Positions 8,063 to 15,200 are shown, numbered from the stretch's first letter. The stretch: 15,343 nt of DNA from Sulfurivirga sp964427185 (GCA_964427185.1 CAYRSN010000027.1:1-15343), one strand, 5' to 3'. Made by a program: numbers and translations. The notes: generated from the letters alone by a model not told the origin.

Positions 8063-8535
8063 CACTCTTTCTCCCCACCATCAGCCAACTTCACCATTAA
8101 CTGCCCGATCAAATCCTCCAGCACCAGCGCCGACTGCGTAAGCTCCAGCTCATCTCCATCAGCCAGATACTCCTCATCTCCGCCGGGCACCAGGCCGACA
8201 TACTGATCCCCCAGCAGCCCACTGGTCAAAATCGCAGCCGACGTATCCAACGGCAGCTGATAGCCCTGCTCAATATGCATAGTCACCAGCGCGCGATAAT
8301 TTGTCCTGTCCACTTCAATAGAAGTCACGCGCCCTATCACCACACCGCTTAACTTCACCGGGGATCTCACCTTCAAATCGCCAATATTATCAAAATGCGC
8401 CTTAAGCGTATAAGTGGGGCGATCCTGCATGACCGTAGAAAAGTTACTCACTTTCAACGCCACCATAAACAGTGCTAACGCGGCCAAAACAACCAAAATA
8501 CCCACACCGATTTCCAGCTTTACCTGCTTATCCAT
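8062..8535 (-). CDS. mlaD: MCE-domain lipid-transport protein MlaD
   Basis: MlaD is the inner-membrane-anchored hexameric MCE ring of the Mla pathway and binds lipid on the periplasmic side. The 157-residue protein has one N-terminal membrane helix (about 8-28) and a single MCE domain at about 40-118 with YTLKAHFDNIGDLKVRSPVKLSGVVIGRVTSIEVD and the LTSGLLGDQYVGLVPGGDEEYLADGDEL segment. A C-terminal helical tail (SALVLEDLIGQLMVKL) fits the pore-forming helix of the family. It is somewhat shorter than E. coli MlaD (183 aa), mainly at the C-terminus. The gap to mlaE is 11 nt and it overlaps mlaC by one base. Confidence 0.95.
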   Translation of the reverse strand: MDKQVKLEIGVGILVVLAALALFMVALKVSNFSTVMQDRPTYTLKAHFDNIGDLKVRSPVKLSGVVIGRVTSIEVDRTNYRALVTMHIEQGYQLPLDTSAAILTSGLLGDQYVGLVPGGDEEYLADGDELELTQSALVLEDLIGQLMVKLADGGEKE

Positions 8536-8546
8536 ACATCAATCCC

Positions 8547-9323
8547 TTAGTTAAACATCAGAGCAGTCATCACAAAATCCAGCGCCAACACACCCAGCGA
8601 GCCTTGCACAACCGTTCTGGTTGTCGCATAGCTGACCCCTTCAGAAGTAGGCATTGCACTCTCCCCTTGAAACAAGGCCAATACCGCTATCAAAACCGCA
8701 AAGACCACTGATTTAATCATGCCGTTAACCACATCATCATACCAGTCAACCTGGGCGATCATCTGCGACCAGAAAGCACCATCATCCACGCCCAGCCAGC
8801 CAACAGCCACCAGATACCCTCCCAGTATACCCAGCGCATTAAAAATCATTGTCAGCATGGGCAATACCAGCAATACAGCAACAAAGCGCGGCGCAAATAC
8901 AAATTTCAACGGATCAACCGCCATCATTTCCAGCCCGGACAACTGTTCCGTAGAACGCATCAGGCCGATTTCGGCCGTCAATGCAGAGCCTGCGCGCCCC
9001 ACAAAAAGTAAAGCTGCCACCACAGGCCCCAGCTCACGCAACAGCGAAAGCGCCGTCATCGTACCCACTGCTTCTTCTGAGTTGTAGTCCACCAGCACGT
9101 TATACCCCTGCAGCCCGAGCACCATGCCTACAAACAACCCCGCCATCATAATAATGGGCAGCGACAAAGTACCCGTGTTATAGATCTGTTTCAGCAATAA
9201 ACGCAGGCGAACAAAGGGGTAGCCCAACGCAGGTAGCAGCGCCAGCATGAAGAGCCCCAGCTGCCCTGCAGCCTGGATTTTTGCAATACTTTTTTGCCCT
9301 ATTTTTTGTAAAAGCTTCAACAT
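8547..9323 (-). CDS. mlaE: Phospholipid ABC transporter permease MlaE
   Basis: MlaE is the inner-membrane permease of the MlaFEDB complex. The 258-residue protein has the strongly conserved MlaE blocks: IIMMAGLFVGMVLGLQGY at 57-74, LSLLRELGPVVAALLFVGRAGSALTAEIGLMRSTEQLS at 92-129, EMMAVDP at 132-138 (the cytoplasmic coupling element), and ATTRTVVQGSLGVLALDFVMTALMF at the C-terminus. About five to six hydrophobic segments are visible. The ATG at 9323 has an AGGAG Shine-Dalgarno sequence 8 nt upstream, and the gene overlaps the mlaF stop by 7 nt. Confidence 0.97.
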   Translation of the reverse strand: MLKLLQKIGQKSIAKIQAAGQLGLFMLALLPALGYPFVRLRLLLKQIYNTGTLSLPIIMMAGLFVGMVLGLQGYNVLVDYNSEEAVGTMTALSLLRELGPVVAALLFVGRAGSALTAEIGLMRSTEQLSGLEMMAVDPLKFVFAPRFVAVLLVLPMLTMIFNALGILGGYLVAVGWLGVDDGAFWSQMIAQVDWYDDVVNGMIKSVVFAVLIAVLALFQGESAMPTSEGVSYATTRTVVQGSLGVLALDFVMTALMFN

Positions 9324-10111
9324 GAAAGCAACTCCTGCTCATAGGAGCGCGCCGGATAGTGAAAGGGAACGGGGCCATCTGGCAAGCCTTGTAGAAACTG
9401 ACGCACATAATCATCTTCACTTTTCCGAATGTGCTCAGCACTGCCTTCTGCTACCACACGCCCTTCAGACATCACATAAACATAGTCCGCAATTTCAAGT
9501 ACTTCGGCCACATCATGGGAAACAACCACGCTGGTCAACCCCAGCCCTTCGTTAAGGCGCTGAATCAACTTGAGCAACACCCCCATGGTAATGGGATCCT
9601 GCCCTACAAAAGGCTCATCATACATAACCATTTCAGGATCCATGGCAATCGCACGTGCCAGCGCCACCCGTCTGGCCATGCCGCCTGAGAGCTCAGACGG
9701 CATCAAATCCCGCGCGCCCCGTAACCCGACCGCCTGAAGTTTCATCAATACAATGCGACGAATCATGGCCTCACTGAGCTGTGTATGCTCCCGTAGCGGA
9801 AATGCAACATTTTCAAACACACTCAAGTCTGTCAATAGCGCGCCACTTTGAAAAAGCATGCCCATCTTTTTACGTAGTTCAAAAAGCGCCCGCCGGGAAA
9901 GTTTATGCACATTCTCACCATTGACCCTGATCACCCCGCCATGCGGTTTAAGCTGACCTGCGATCAACTTCAAAAGAGTCGTTTTCCCTGTGCCGCTGGG
10001 TCCCATAACCGCCACCACCTTACCTCGGGGTATTGTCAAGCTCAATCCATCAAAGATCTTGCGCGCCCCGCGATAAAACACCAGATTTTCCACTTCAATA
10101 TGAATTTGCAT
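9317..10111 (-). CDS. mlaF: Phospholipid ABC transporter ATPase MlaF
   Basis: MlaF is the nucleotide-binding subunit of the Mla phospholipid transporter. The 264-residue protein has Walker A GPSGTGKT at 37-44, Q-loop LFQSGALLTDLSVFENVAFPLREHT at 86-110, signature LSGGMARR at 141-148, Walker B MVMYDEPFVGQDP at 161-173, and H-loop VVSHD with His199. The LFQSGALL and YDEPFVGQDPI wording is characteristic of MlaF/Ttg2A. The C-terminal tail (LPDGPVPFHYPA) resembles the family segment that contacts MlaB. I place the start at ATG 10111, which overlaps the preceding gene's stop by one base (TGATG); a TTG codon just upstream is less likely. Confidence 0.96.
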   Translation of the reverse strand: MQIHIEVENLVFYRGARKIFDGLSLTIPRGKVVAVMGPSGTGKTTLLKLIAGQLKPHGGVIRVNGENVHKLSRRALFELRKKMGMLFQSGALLTDLSVFENVAFPLREHTQLSEAMIRRIVLMKLQAVGLRGARDLMPSELSGGMARRVALARAIAMDPEMVMYDEPFVGQDPITMGVLLKLIQRLNEGLGLTSVVVSHDVAEVLEIADYVYVMSEGRVVAEGSAEHIRKSEDDYVRQFLQGLPDGPVPFHYPARSYEQELLSC

Positions 10112-10689
10112 CAATACCCCAAAAGCTCTACAAGCTGCTTCAATGCTTTAAGTTTTTGTATATTATCGCATCCATTGCGCACAACAAAAGGAATCCCCGT
10201 ATCTTTTTCAGGTAAAGAAGCAACGAATGCTTCCAGCATCTGCCGCATCCCTTGCATATCCTGTGGCCACTCACTCAACCATCCCATCGGCGCACCACTT
10301 AAATGATGCCAGCACCACTGAGACTGAACTTCCGGACGGTCAAACCAGGTAACAGGCCACTGTGACAACAACGCTGGCAACGCCACATGAGAAGCTATTC
10401 CCACCGATTGCCCCCGCGCATGCAACATGCTTAATGCCTGGTGCAGATTTGCCGCCTGAGCTTCATCCAGCGCTGCTTTTACGCCAAAGCCACACCAGTG
10501 TAATGTATCACTGCTTTCAAAAAACGTTGACCAGTCCGCATCCTCCCACGCCGACCATTGAGCCTGCGGCACCAAAAGTGCAGAAAATTCATTGGCATAA
10601 TAATCCAGCTGCCAGGCATCAGGCAGGCCTTCCGGATAAAACTCTTTACACTGCCATCCCATCGCTCCAACTGTCATACTTTCCAACAT
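10111..10689 (-). CDS. Tryptophan-rich DUF72-like protein of unknown function
   Basis: I do not recognise this 192-residue protein with certainty. Its N-terminus, GAMGWQCKEFYPEGLPDAWQLDYYANEF at about 8-35, resembles the opening of DUF72/YecE-family TIM-barrel proteins (glycine, GW, FYPEGLP, YYA, F). It is shorter than most DUF72 proteins (roughly 240-300 aa), and the rest is diverged. It has 12 tryptophans (about 6%), many acidic residues, no signal peptide and no membrane segment, so it is probably a soluble cytoplasmic protein. The C-terminus (DNIQKLKALKQLVELLGY) is helical. A GGGAG Shine-Dalgarno sequence lies 6 nt before the ATG at 10689. Its stop overlaps the mlaF start by one base, so it heads the mla operon; E. 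coli has no gene at this place. Confidence 0.85.
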   Translation of the reverse strand: MLESMTVGAMGWQCKEFYPEGLPDAWQLDYYANEFSALLVPQAQWSAWEDADWSTFFESSDTLHWCGFGVKAALDEAQAANLHQALSMLHARGQSVGIASHVALPALLSQWPVTWFDRPEVQSQWCWHHLSGAPMGWLSEWPQDMQGMRQMLEAFVASLPEKDTGIPFVVRNGCDNIQKLKALKQLVELLGY

Positions 10690-10825
10690 AATGAGCTCCC
10701 ATGCTTTCTTTCACATACGTATAATAAGCCACTTTCGTAAAGTCGCCTGGTGTTGTTTTGACAGCTCAAAATATTCAAAGCCTTTACAAAAAACCGGCAT
10801 TTTATCCATCTGATAAAAGTAAAAC
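10690..10825. promoter_or_regulatory. Divergent intergenic region, likely promoters for both operons
   Basis: This 136-bp gap separates the leftward mla-murA-his operon from the rightward yrbG-kdsC-lpt operon and must hold promoters for both unless they start elsewhere. On the plus strand a perfect sigma-70 -35 hexamer TTGACA is at 10758-10763, but the best downstream -10 candidate (TTTACA at 10783-10788, 19-nt spacing) is poor. On the minus strand an AT-rich GGCTTATTAT at 10721-10730 could serve as an extended -10 about 31 nt before the ATG at 10689, without a good -35. I assign the region, not exact start sites. No operator palindrome is obvious. Confidence 0.5.
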
Positions 10826-11815
10826 ATGACAGAGCTTCTTCTTCCCCTCGGTGCCCTAATCATCGGCTTAGCACTGCTGGTCAAAAGTGCAGACATCTTC
10901 ATAGAAGGCGCCGCCAGCCTCGCCGTCCATCTGAATATCAGCCCGATTATTATCGGTGTTGTAATTTTAGGATTCGGCACCTCCATGCCCGAAGTCATAG
11001 TCTCTGTTCTGGCAGCACTTGATCAAGTACCTGAGCTGGCTGTAGGCAATGCCATCGGCTCCAATATCGCCAATATCGGCTTAGTGCTGGGCATTACCGC
11101 ACTGGTCGCCCCCATTGCCATTCAATCCAGCGTGCTTAAACGCGAGCTGCCTTTATTGATGGGCGTTTCCTTGCTCACAGGGCTTTTACTGCTGGATGGC
11201 GCACTGGACAGATTGGACGGCCTTCTGTTGCTGGCAGGCCTGATCGCCAGCATGGGATGGATGATTCATGTCAACCGCCAGGCACCACGCACAGACCCTT
11301 TAGAGCAGGATGTTGTCACTGAGCTGGAAGAGGCGGAGAAGATTCCTTTGAAAACTGCTTTGGTCTGGACAACAGGCGGCCTGGTCGTTTTGATGCTTTC
11401 CGCACGCATGATGGTATGGGGAGCGGTTGAGATCGCCCACTATTATGCCGTTTCCGAGGCGATTATCGGCTTAACGATTGTTGCCATCGGCACCAGCCTG
11501 CCAGAGTTGGCCGCTGGTATTTCAGCCGCTCGCAAAAATGAAACAGACCTGATGGTAGGCAATATTGTAGGCTCCAATTTATTCAACCTTTTAGCTGTAA
11601 TGGCCATGCCCGCCTTGATCTATCCTGCCAACCTGAATGAAGACATCCTATTGCGCGACTACCCCATTATGCTGGCCTTTACCCTGATCATGCTGATTTT
11701 TGCACTGCCTTATGCTAAAAAAGCTGCCAAAATCAACCGATTTGAAGGCCTGCTGCTTGTATTTGGTTTTGTCAGTTATCTCACACTTCTTTACTTTGCA
11801 ACGGTGCACACATGA
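10826..11815 (+). CDS. yrbG: Calcium/sodium antiporter family protein YrbG
   Basis: This is an inner-membrane cation antiporter of the Ca2+:cation (CaCA) superfamily, 329 residues. It shows the two inverted alpha repeats that define the family: GFGTSMPE at 49-56 with GNAIGSN at 74-80, and IGTSLPEL at 221-228 with GNIVGSN at 245-251. Glu56 and Glu227 are the expected ion-binding glutamates. About ten hydrophobic segments are separated by an acidic loop at about 156-174 (DPLEQDVVTELEEAEK). Position, divergent from mla and ahead of kdsC, is the same as E. coli yrbG. The stop overlaps the kdsC start by 4 nt. The physiological ion is not established for YrbG. No strong Shine-Dalgarno sequence is visible. 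Confidence 0.93.
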   Translation: MTELLLPLGALIIGLALLVKSADIFIEGAASLAVHLNISPIIIGVVILGFGTSMPEVIVSVLAALDQVPELAVGNAIGSNIANIGLVLGITALVAPIAIQSSVLKRELPLLMGVSLLTGLLLLDGALDRLDGLLLLAGLIASMGWMIHVNRQAPRTDPLEQDVVTELEEAEKIPLKTALVWTTGGLVVLMLSARMMVWGAVEIAHYYAVSEAIIGLTIVAIGTSLPELAAGISAARKNETDLMVGNIVGSNLFNLLAVMAMPALIYPANLNEDILLRDYPIMLAFTLIMLIFALPYAKKAAKINRFEGLLLVFGFVSYLTLLYFATVHT

Positions 11816-12348
11816 CACATTTCACTTCAAAACTGGCTCAGAAAGCTGCTCAAATCCGCCTGTTACTATTGGATGTAGATGGCGTTCTCACGGATAACAA
11901 GCTTTTTTACGGTGACAACGGCATAGAATATAAAACATTCCATACACGAGACGGGCATGGCATGGTGCTGCTGCAGCAGGCCGGCATTGATATCGGCATT
12001 ATCACCGGCCGCACATCTGAAGTCGTCACCCGACGCATGCGGGATTTAAAAGTCAAATATGTATACCAAGGTGTTCCCGACAAACTCCCCACCTTTGAAT
12101 CATTACTACAGGAAAGCGGGCTGACTCACACGCAAGTTGCCTATATGGGAGATGACATTCTGGATCTCCCTATTCTCAGACGGGTTGGCCTGGCCGCCAT
12201 GCCCGCCAATGCAGACCCGGCACTCCGCCCCTTTGTGGATATGATTAGTCAATACAGTGGCGGCGCAGGAGCCGTTCGTGAACTCTGTGAGCTCATCCTC
12301 AAGTCACAGGGAAAATGGGAAGATATTTTGAAGTTTTATTTAAGATAA
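11812..12348 (+). CDS. kdsC: 3-deoxy-D-manno-octulosonate 8-phosphate phosphatase KdsC
   Basis: KdsC removes phosphate from KDO-8-P to give KDO for the LPS inner core. The 178-residue product is a HAD-superfamily C0-type tetrameric phosphatase. Motif I is LLLDVDGVLTD at 18-28 (nucleophile Asp21, acid/base Asp23), motif II IITGRTS at 63-69, motif III Lys91 in GVPDK, and motif IV YMGDDILDLP at 111-120. The C-terminal GGAGAVRELCELIL segment fits the tail that reaches the neighbouring active site. It overlaps yrbG by 4 nt. In E. coli and Pseudomonas kdsD precedes kdsC directly; here it does not. lptC follows after 12 nt. Confidence 0.96.
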   Translation: MTHFTSKLAQKAAQIRLLLLDVDGVLTDNKLFYGDNGIEYKTFHTRDGHGMVLLQQAGIDIGIITGRTSEVVTRRMRDLKVKYVYQGVPDKLPTFESLLQESGLTHTQVAYMGDDILDLPILRRVGLAAMPANADPALRPFVDMISQYSGGAGAVRELCELILKSQGKWEDILKFYLR

Positions 12349-12360
12349 GTCTTTTAAAAA

Positions 12361-12906
12361 GTGAACACTAAATCTAAAAGCGTTTTTACTTTAATAGGAA
12401 TTCTAATAAGTGCTGGCATTATTCTCTGGCAACAATATAATTTAAACACTAAAAAAAATGAAGATAACATATTTACCCCCCCACAATGGCAAGGAAATCA
12501 TGCAACCCTATGGTCTAAAAATTTTCACACAAACTCACAATTATTTTTATTATCCAGAAAACTAACTTTTCATAAAACACCAGAGCGCACCCTGTCAGAA
12601 ACCCCCAAAGGAATATACAAAGAGAATAGCACCCTTTACATTTTCAAAGCACAACATGGGGAGCTGCCCGCAGAAAAATTAGTGCTAATAGGTGCCGCCC
12701 ATGTCCAGAAAAAAGACCAAGTATCTCCAACAGTACATCTGAACAGTGATCAGCTTGTATTCAACTCAAAACTAAATACACTTACATCAAACACGCTCGT
12801 AAAAGTTTCTCAGAAAAGTAACTGGATGCGAGGAGTCGGTCTAACACTCTATACAAAAGACCAAAAACTAACATTACATAAAAAAGTATTCAGCCATTAT
12901 GAATAA
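12361..12906 (+). CDS. lptC: LPS export protein LptC
   Basis: LptC is the bitopic inner-membrane protein of the LptB2FG-C complex that passes LPS to LptA. The 181-residue product has one N-terminal membrane helix (about 8-23, VFTLIGILISAGIILW) and a periplasmic beta-jellyroll part; E. coli LptC is 191 aa. Sequence identity to the family is weak by eye. The call rests on topology, on a LSRKLTFHKTPERTLSETPKGIY-type segment, and on position before lptA and lptB. The start codon is GTG, and upstream sequence (TTTTAAAAA) has no good Shine-Dalgarno site. Base composition is AT-rich: one sampled 60-base line has about 27% G+C against about 52% for a line of mlaE. It overlaps lptA by 8 nt. Confidence 0.82.
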   Translation: MNTKSKSVFTLIGILISAGIILWQQYNLNTKKNEDNIFTPPQWQGNHATLWSKNFHTNSQLFLLSRKLTFHKTPERTLSETPKGIYKENSTLYIFKAQHGELPAEKLVLIGAAHVQKKDQVSPTVHLNSDQLVFNSKLNTLTSNTLVKVSQKSNWMRGVGLTLYTKDQKLTLHKKVFSHYE

Positions 12907-13381
12907 GATAAAACCTCTTGTATTTTTGCTTTTCATCTTACCATCTTTAAAGATTTGGTCTGCACCTCCTATTGATATTCAAGCAGATCAACTTATCGCA
13001 CACCAAAAAGAAGGCATTGCCACTTACTCTGGAAACGTTATTGTAAAACAAGGAGACTTCTATCTTTATGGAGATCGCTTGGAAGTTTATATAAAAAACC
13101 AAAAACTAAAAAAAATAATCGCTTACGGCACTCCAGCCTCCTTCAAAAAACTGGACGAAGAAACAAAAAAATGGACACATGGTCGAGCACACATCATTAC
13201 TTATGAGCCACATCCTACTAAAGTCATACAACTTCAAAAACAGGCCAAAATCACTAAAGCAACTGGCGAGTCACTAGCGAGTGAATATATTCAATATGAA
13301 GTAGATAGCGAAGTACTCAATGCCAGCGGCTCCAAACAACAGCGGGTACATGTCATTCTGCCTACGCAAGAGGAAGAGTAA
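12899..13381 (+). CDS. lptA: LPS transport periplasmic protein LptA
   Basis: LptA forms the periplasmic bridge that carries LPS from LptC to LptD. The 160-residue precursor has a signal peptide (MNKIKPLVFLLFILPSLKIWSA, cleavage likely near residue 22) followed by an OstA-like domain: PIDIQADQLIAHQKEGIATYSGNVIVKQGDFYLYGDRLEVYI at about 24-65, with the YSGNV and GD-L-V patterns typical of OstA/LptA. E. coli LptA is 185 aa. The tail HVILPTQEEE is short and acidic. Like lptC it is AT-rich at its 5' end, recovering toward lptB. The stop overlaps the lptB start by one base (TAATG), so coupling is likely. Confidence 0.9.
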   Translation: MNKIKPLVFLLFILPSLKIWSAPPIDIQADQLIAHQKEGIATYSGNVIVKQGDFYLYGDRLEVYIKNQKLKKIIAYGTPASFKKLDEETKKWTHGRAHIITYEPHPTKVIQLQKQAKITKATGESLASEYIQYEVDSEVLNASGSKQQRVHVILPTQEEE

Positions 13382-14106
13382 TGCCGCATTTTTATGCCAG
13401 AAGCCTAGCGAAACGCTATAAAAAACGGCAAGTAGTCACCTCAGTCGATCTGGATGTGTACAGTGGTGAAGTCGTAGGGTTATTAGGTCCGAACGGAGCC
13501 GGTAAAACCACGACGTTCTATATGATGATGGGTCTGGTTCCCGCCGATGGCGGGAAGATTTTTCTCAATGATGAAGAAATTACCCATTTACCCATCCATG
13601 CTCGCGCTAAAAAAGGCATTGGCTACTTACCCCAAGAAGCCTCCATCTTCCGCAAGCTGACTGTCCGTGAAAATATTTTGGCCATCCTGGAGATGCGCCC
13701 AGAATTGACTCACAGCCAGCGACTTGAAAAACTTGGTACCCTGTTAGACCAACTGCAAATCAATCACATCATTGATCAGCCTGGGCAAGCCCTGTCAGGT
13801 GGTGAGCGCCGCAGGGTTGAAATCGCTCGGGCGCTGGCCATTGAGCCTGCCTTTATTCTGCTGGATGAACCTTTTGCCGGCGTTGACCCTATTTCCGTCA
13901 ATGAAATCCAACATATTATCCAGCACCTTAAACAAAATAAAATCGGCGTCCTGATTACAGACCATAATGTTCGCGAAACGCTCGGTGTCTGTGACCGTGC
14001 CTACATTCTGGCCAATGGCACGATTCTGGCAGAAGGCAGCCCAGAAGCAATCGTGCAGAATGAACAGGTACGCGCCCACTATCTAGGTGAGGATTTCACC
14101 GTCTGA
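13381..14106 (+). CDS. lptB: LPS export ABC transporter ATPase LptB
   Basis: LptB powers LPS extraction from the inner membrane with LptF and LptG. The 241-residue protein has Walker A GPNGAGKT at 36-43, Q-loop GYLPQEASIFRKLTVRENI at 81-99, signature ALSGGERRRVEIARALA at 137-153, Walker B FILLDEPFAGVDPISV at 158-173, and H-loop ITDHNVRETLGVCDRAYIL with His195. These are diagnostic LptB wordings. The C-terminal HYLGEDFTV matches the family's end. In most gammaproteobacteria rpoN follows; here the gene ends 20 nt from the convergent yaaA stop, with no clear hairpin terminator between them. Confidence 0.98.
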   Translation: MPHFYARSLAKRYKKRQVVTSVDLDVYSGEVVGLLGPNGAGKTTTFYMMMGLVPADGGKIFLNDEEITHLPIHARAKKGIGYLPQEASIFRKLTVRENILAILEMRPELTHSQRLEKLGTLLDQLQINHIIDQPGQALSGGERRRVEIARALAIEPAFILLDEPFAGVDPISVNEIQHIIQHLKQNKIGVLITDHNVRETLGVCDRAYILANGTILAEGSPEAIVQNEQVRAHYLGEDFTV

Positions 14107-14126
14107 GATTTTGACTGATCAGGTAC

Positions 14127-14906
14127 TCATGCTTCAATTCGGCGCGTAAAAACCCAGTTCGTTTCATCTGAACGCTCTGCATCGAAGGCATAGCCATCTG
14201 CCTCAAAATACTTCAGTTCTTCAGCCTCTTGCACCTGATGCACAATTGCCCAGCGCGCCATCATGCCACGAGCTTTTTTGGCATAAAAACTTATAACTTT
14301 GTACTGCCCGCCTTTCCAATCCTTAAATACTGGTGTGATGACCTGTCCCTCAACCTTCTTGGGCCAAATGGCTTTAAAGTATTCATTGGAAGCCAGATTC
14401 ACCAACTGCAAAGTGCCCGATGCCTTCAGCTGCTCATTTACCGCTTGCGTCAAAGTTTCACGCCAAAAAACATATAAGTCTTTACCTGCCGGGTTTTCCA
14501 ACTTCGTCCCCATCTCCAAACGATAAGGCAAAATACGATCCATCGGCCTGAGCAATCCATACAAGCCCGACAATATCCCTAAATGTTTCTGGGCATACTG
14601 CAATCCACTTGCACTCAAGCTGGAGGCCTCAAGCCCCTGATAAACGTCCCCCTTAAATAGAAAAATAGCCGGTTTGCTGTGCTGTTTTGGAAAAGGGATC
14701 TGCCACTGCTGGTAGCGCTCAAAATTAAGCTCTGCCAACTGGTCGCTTAACTTCATTAAATCTGCAAGTGCTTGCGGCGTTTTGGCTTTCAGAATGCCCG
14801 CCAACTGATCCGCCTGTGCCAAAAACATGGGTTCTGTTGGCGAAATGGGAAAGTGTTTAACCAGTGCCTCATCCAGAGCTTTAGCCGGTGAAATCAACAT
14901 ATACAT
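14127..14906 (-). CDS. yaaA: Peroxide stress protein YaaA (DUF328)
   Basis: YaaA limits free intracellular iron and oxidative DNA damage under peroxide stress; the family also has reported DNA-binding activity. The 259-residue product matches E. coli YaaA (258 aa) throughout: MLISPAKALD at 3-12, FKGDVYQGLEA at 84-94, LSGLYGLLRPMDRILPYRLEMGTKLENPAGKDLYVFW at 112-148, NLASNEYFKAI at 170-180, and VISFYAKKARGMMARW at 204-219. I set the start at ATG 14906 (MYMLISPAK) because a GGAGGAG Shine-Dalgarno sequence lies 8 nt upstream. The frame stays open for another 87 codons, but this extension runs through a mobile repeat and does not resemble YaaA. Confidence 0.96.
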   Translation of the reverse strand: MYMLISPAKALDEALVKHFPISPTEPMFLAQADQLAGILKAKTPQALADLMKLSDQLAELNFERYQQWQIPFPKQHSKPAIFLFKGDVYQGLEASSLSASGLQYAQKHLGILSGLYGLLRPMDRILPYRLEMGTKLENPAGKDLYVFWRETLTQAVNEQLKASGTLQLVNLASNEYFKAIWPKKVEGQVITPVFKDWKGGQYKVISFYAKKARGMMARWAIVHQVQEAEELKYFEADGYAFDAERSDETNWVFTRRIEA

Positions 14907-14930
14907 TAAAAATGCTCCTCCAAAAATAAA

Positions 14931-15200
14931 GGCGCCTCCGCAAAACCCTGAGTGTGCTCGCGTTGCGTGTGCGATGGCGGTAGATGCAAGGCGCGAGCCG
15001 CAGGATTGGGTGGTGCCTAATTCAAGACGAGCAACACAGCAGATGCCGCCATCCCACCGCAACCCACAGGGACAGGGCGATTTCGGCTCAATGCCAGTGT
15101 TGCACCTCACTCGCATAGAATAACTATGCCACGTTCGGAGCGCCTTGGCCTGAACCAAAATCGCCACTGTCGCGACCGTTCAGGGTTTTGCGGAGGTGCC
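14931..15200. mobile_element. MITE-like palindromic element with 21-bp terminal inverted repeats
   Basis: A 270-bp segment starts with GGCGCCTCCGCAAAACCCTG (14931-14950, plus one A) and ends with the inverted copy TCAGGGTTTTGCGGAGGTGC (15180-15199, plus one C); 20 of 21 positions pair. TAAA occurs immediately outside both ends (14927-14930 and 15201-15204), as a 4-bp target-site duplication would. Inside are two further inverted-repeat arms: 14960-14980 with 15046-15065, and 15077-15090 with 15151-15164 (12 of 14 pair). At the centre of the second arm is a perfect 6-bp hairpin GCATAG-AATAA-CTATGC (15113-15129). No transposase is encoded. It looks like a non-autonomous miniature element; its family is not identified. 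Confidence 0.8.

Noticed and set aside
9905..10306. 133-residue plus-strand open frame
   Set aside because: It is antisense to the start of mlaF and the end of the DUF72-like gene. No motif or credible start signal is present.
14107..14126. Possible bidirectional terminator between lptB and yaaA
   Set aside because: Only a short CTGATCAG palindrome is present, with no GC-rich stem and T-tract.
14827..15123. 98-residue plus-strand open frame across yaaA's start and the repeat
   Set aside because: It overlaps the yaaA N-terminus on the opposite strand and runs into the inverted-repeat element. It has no protein family features.
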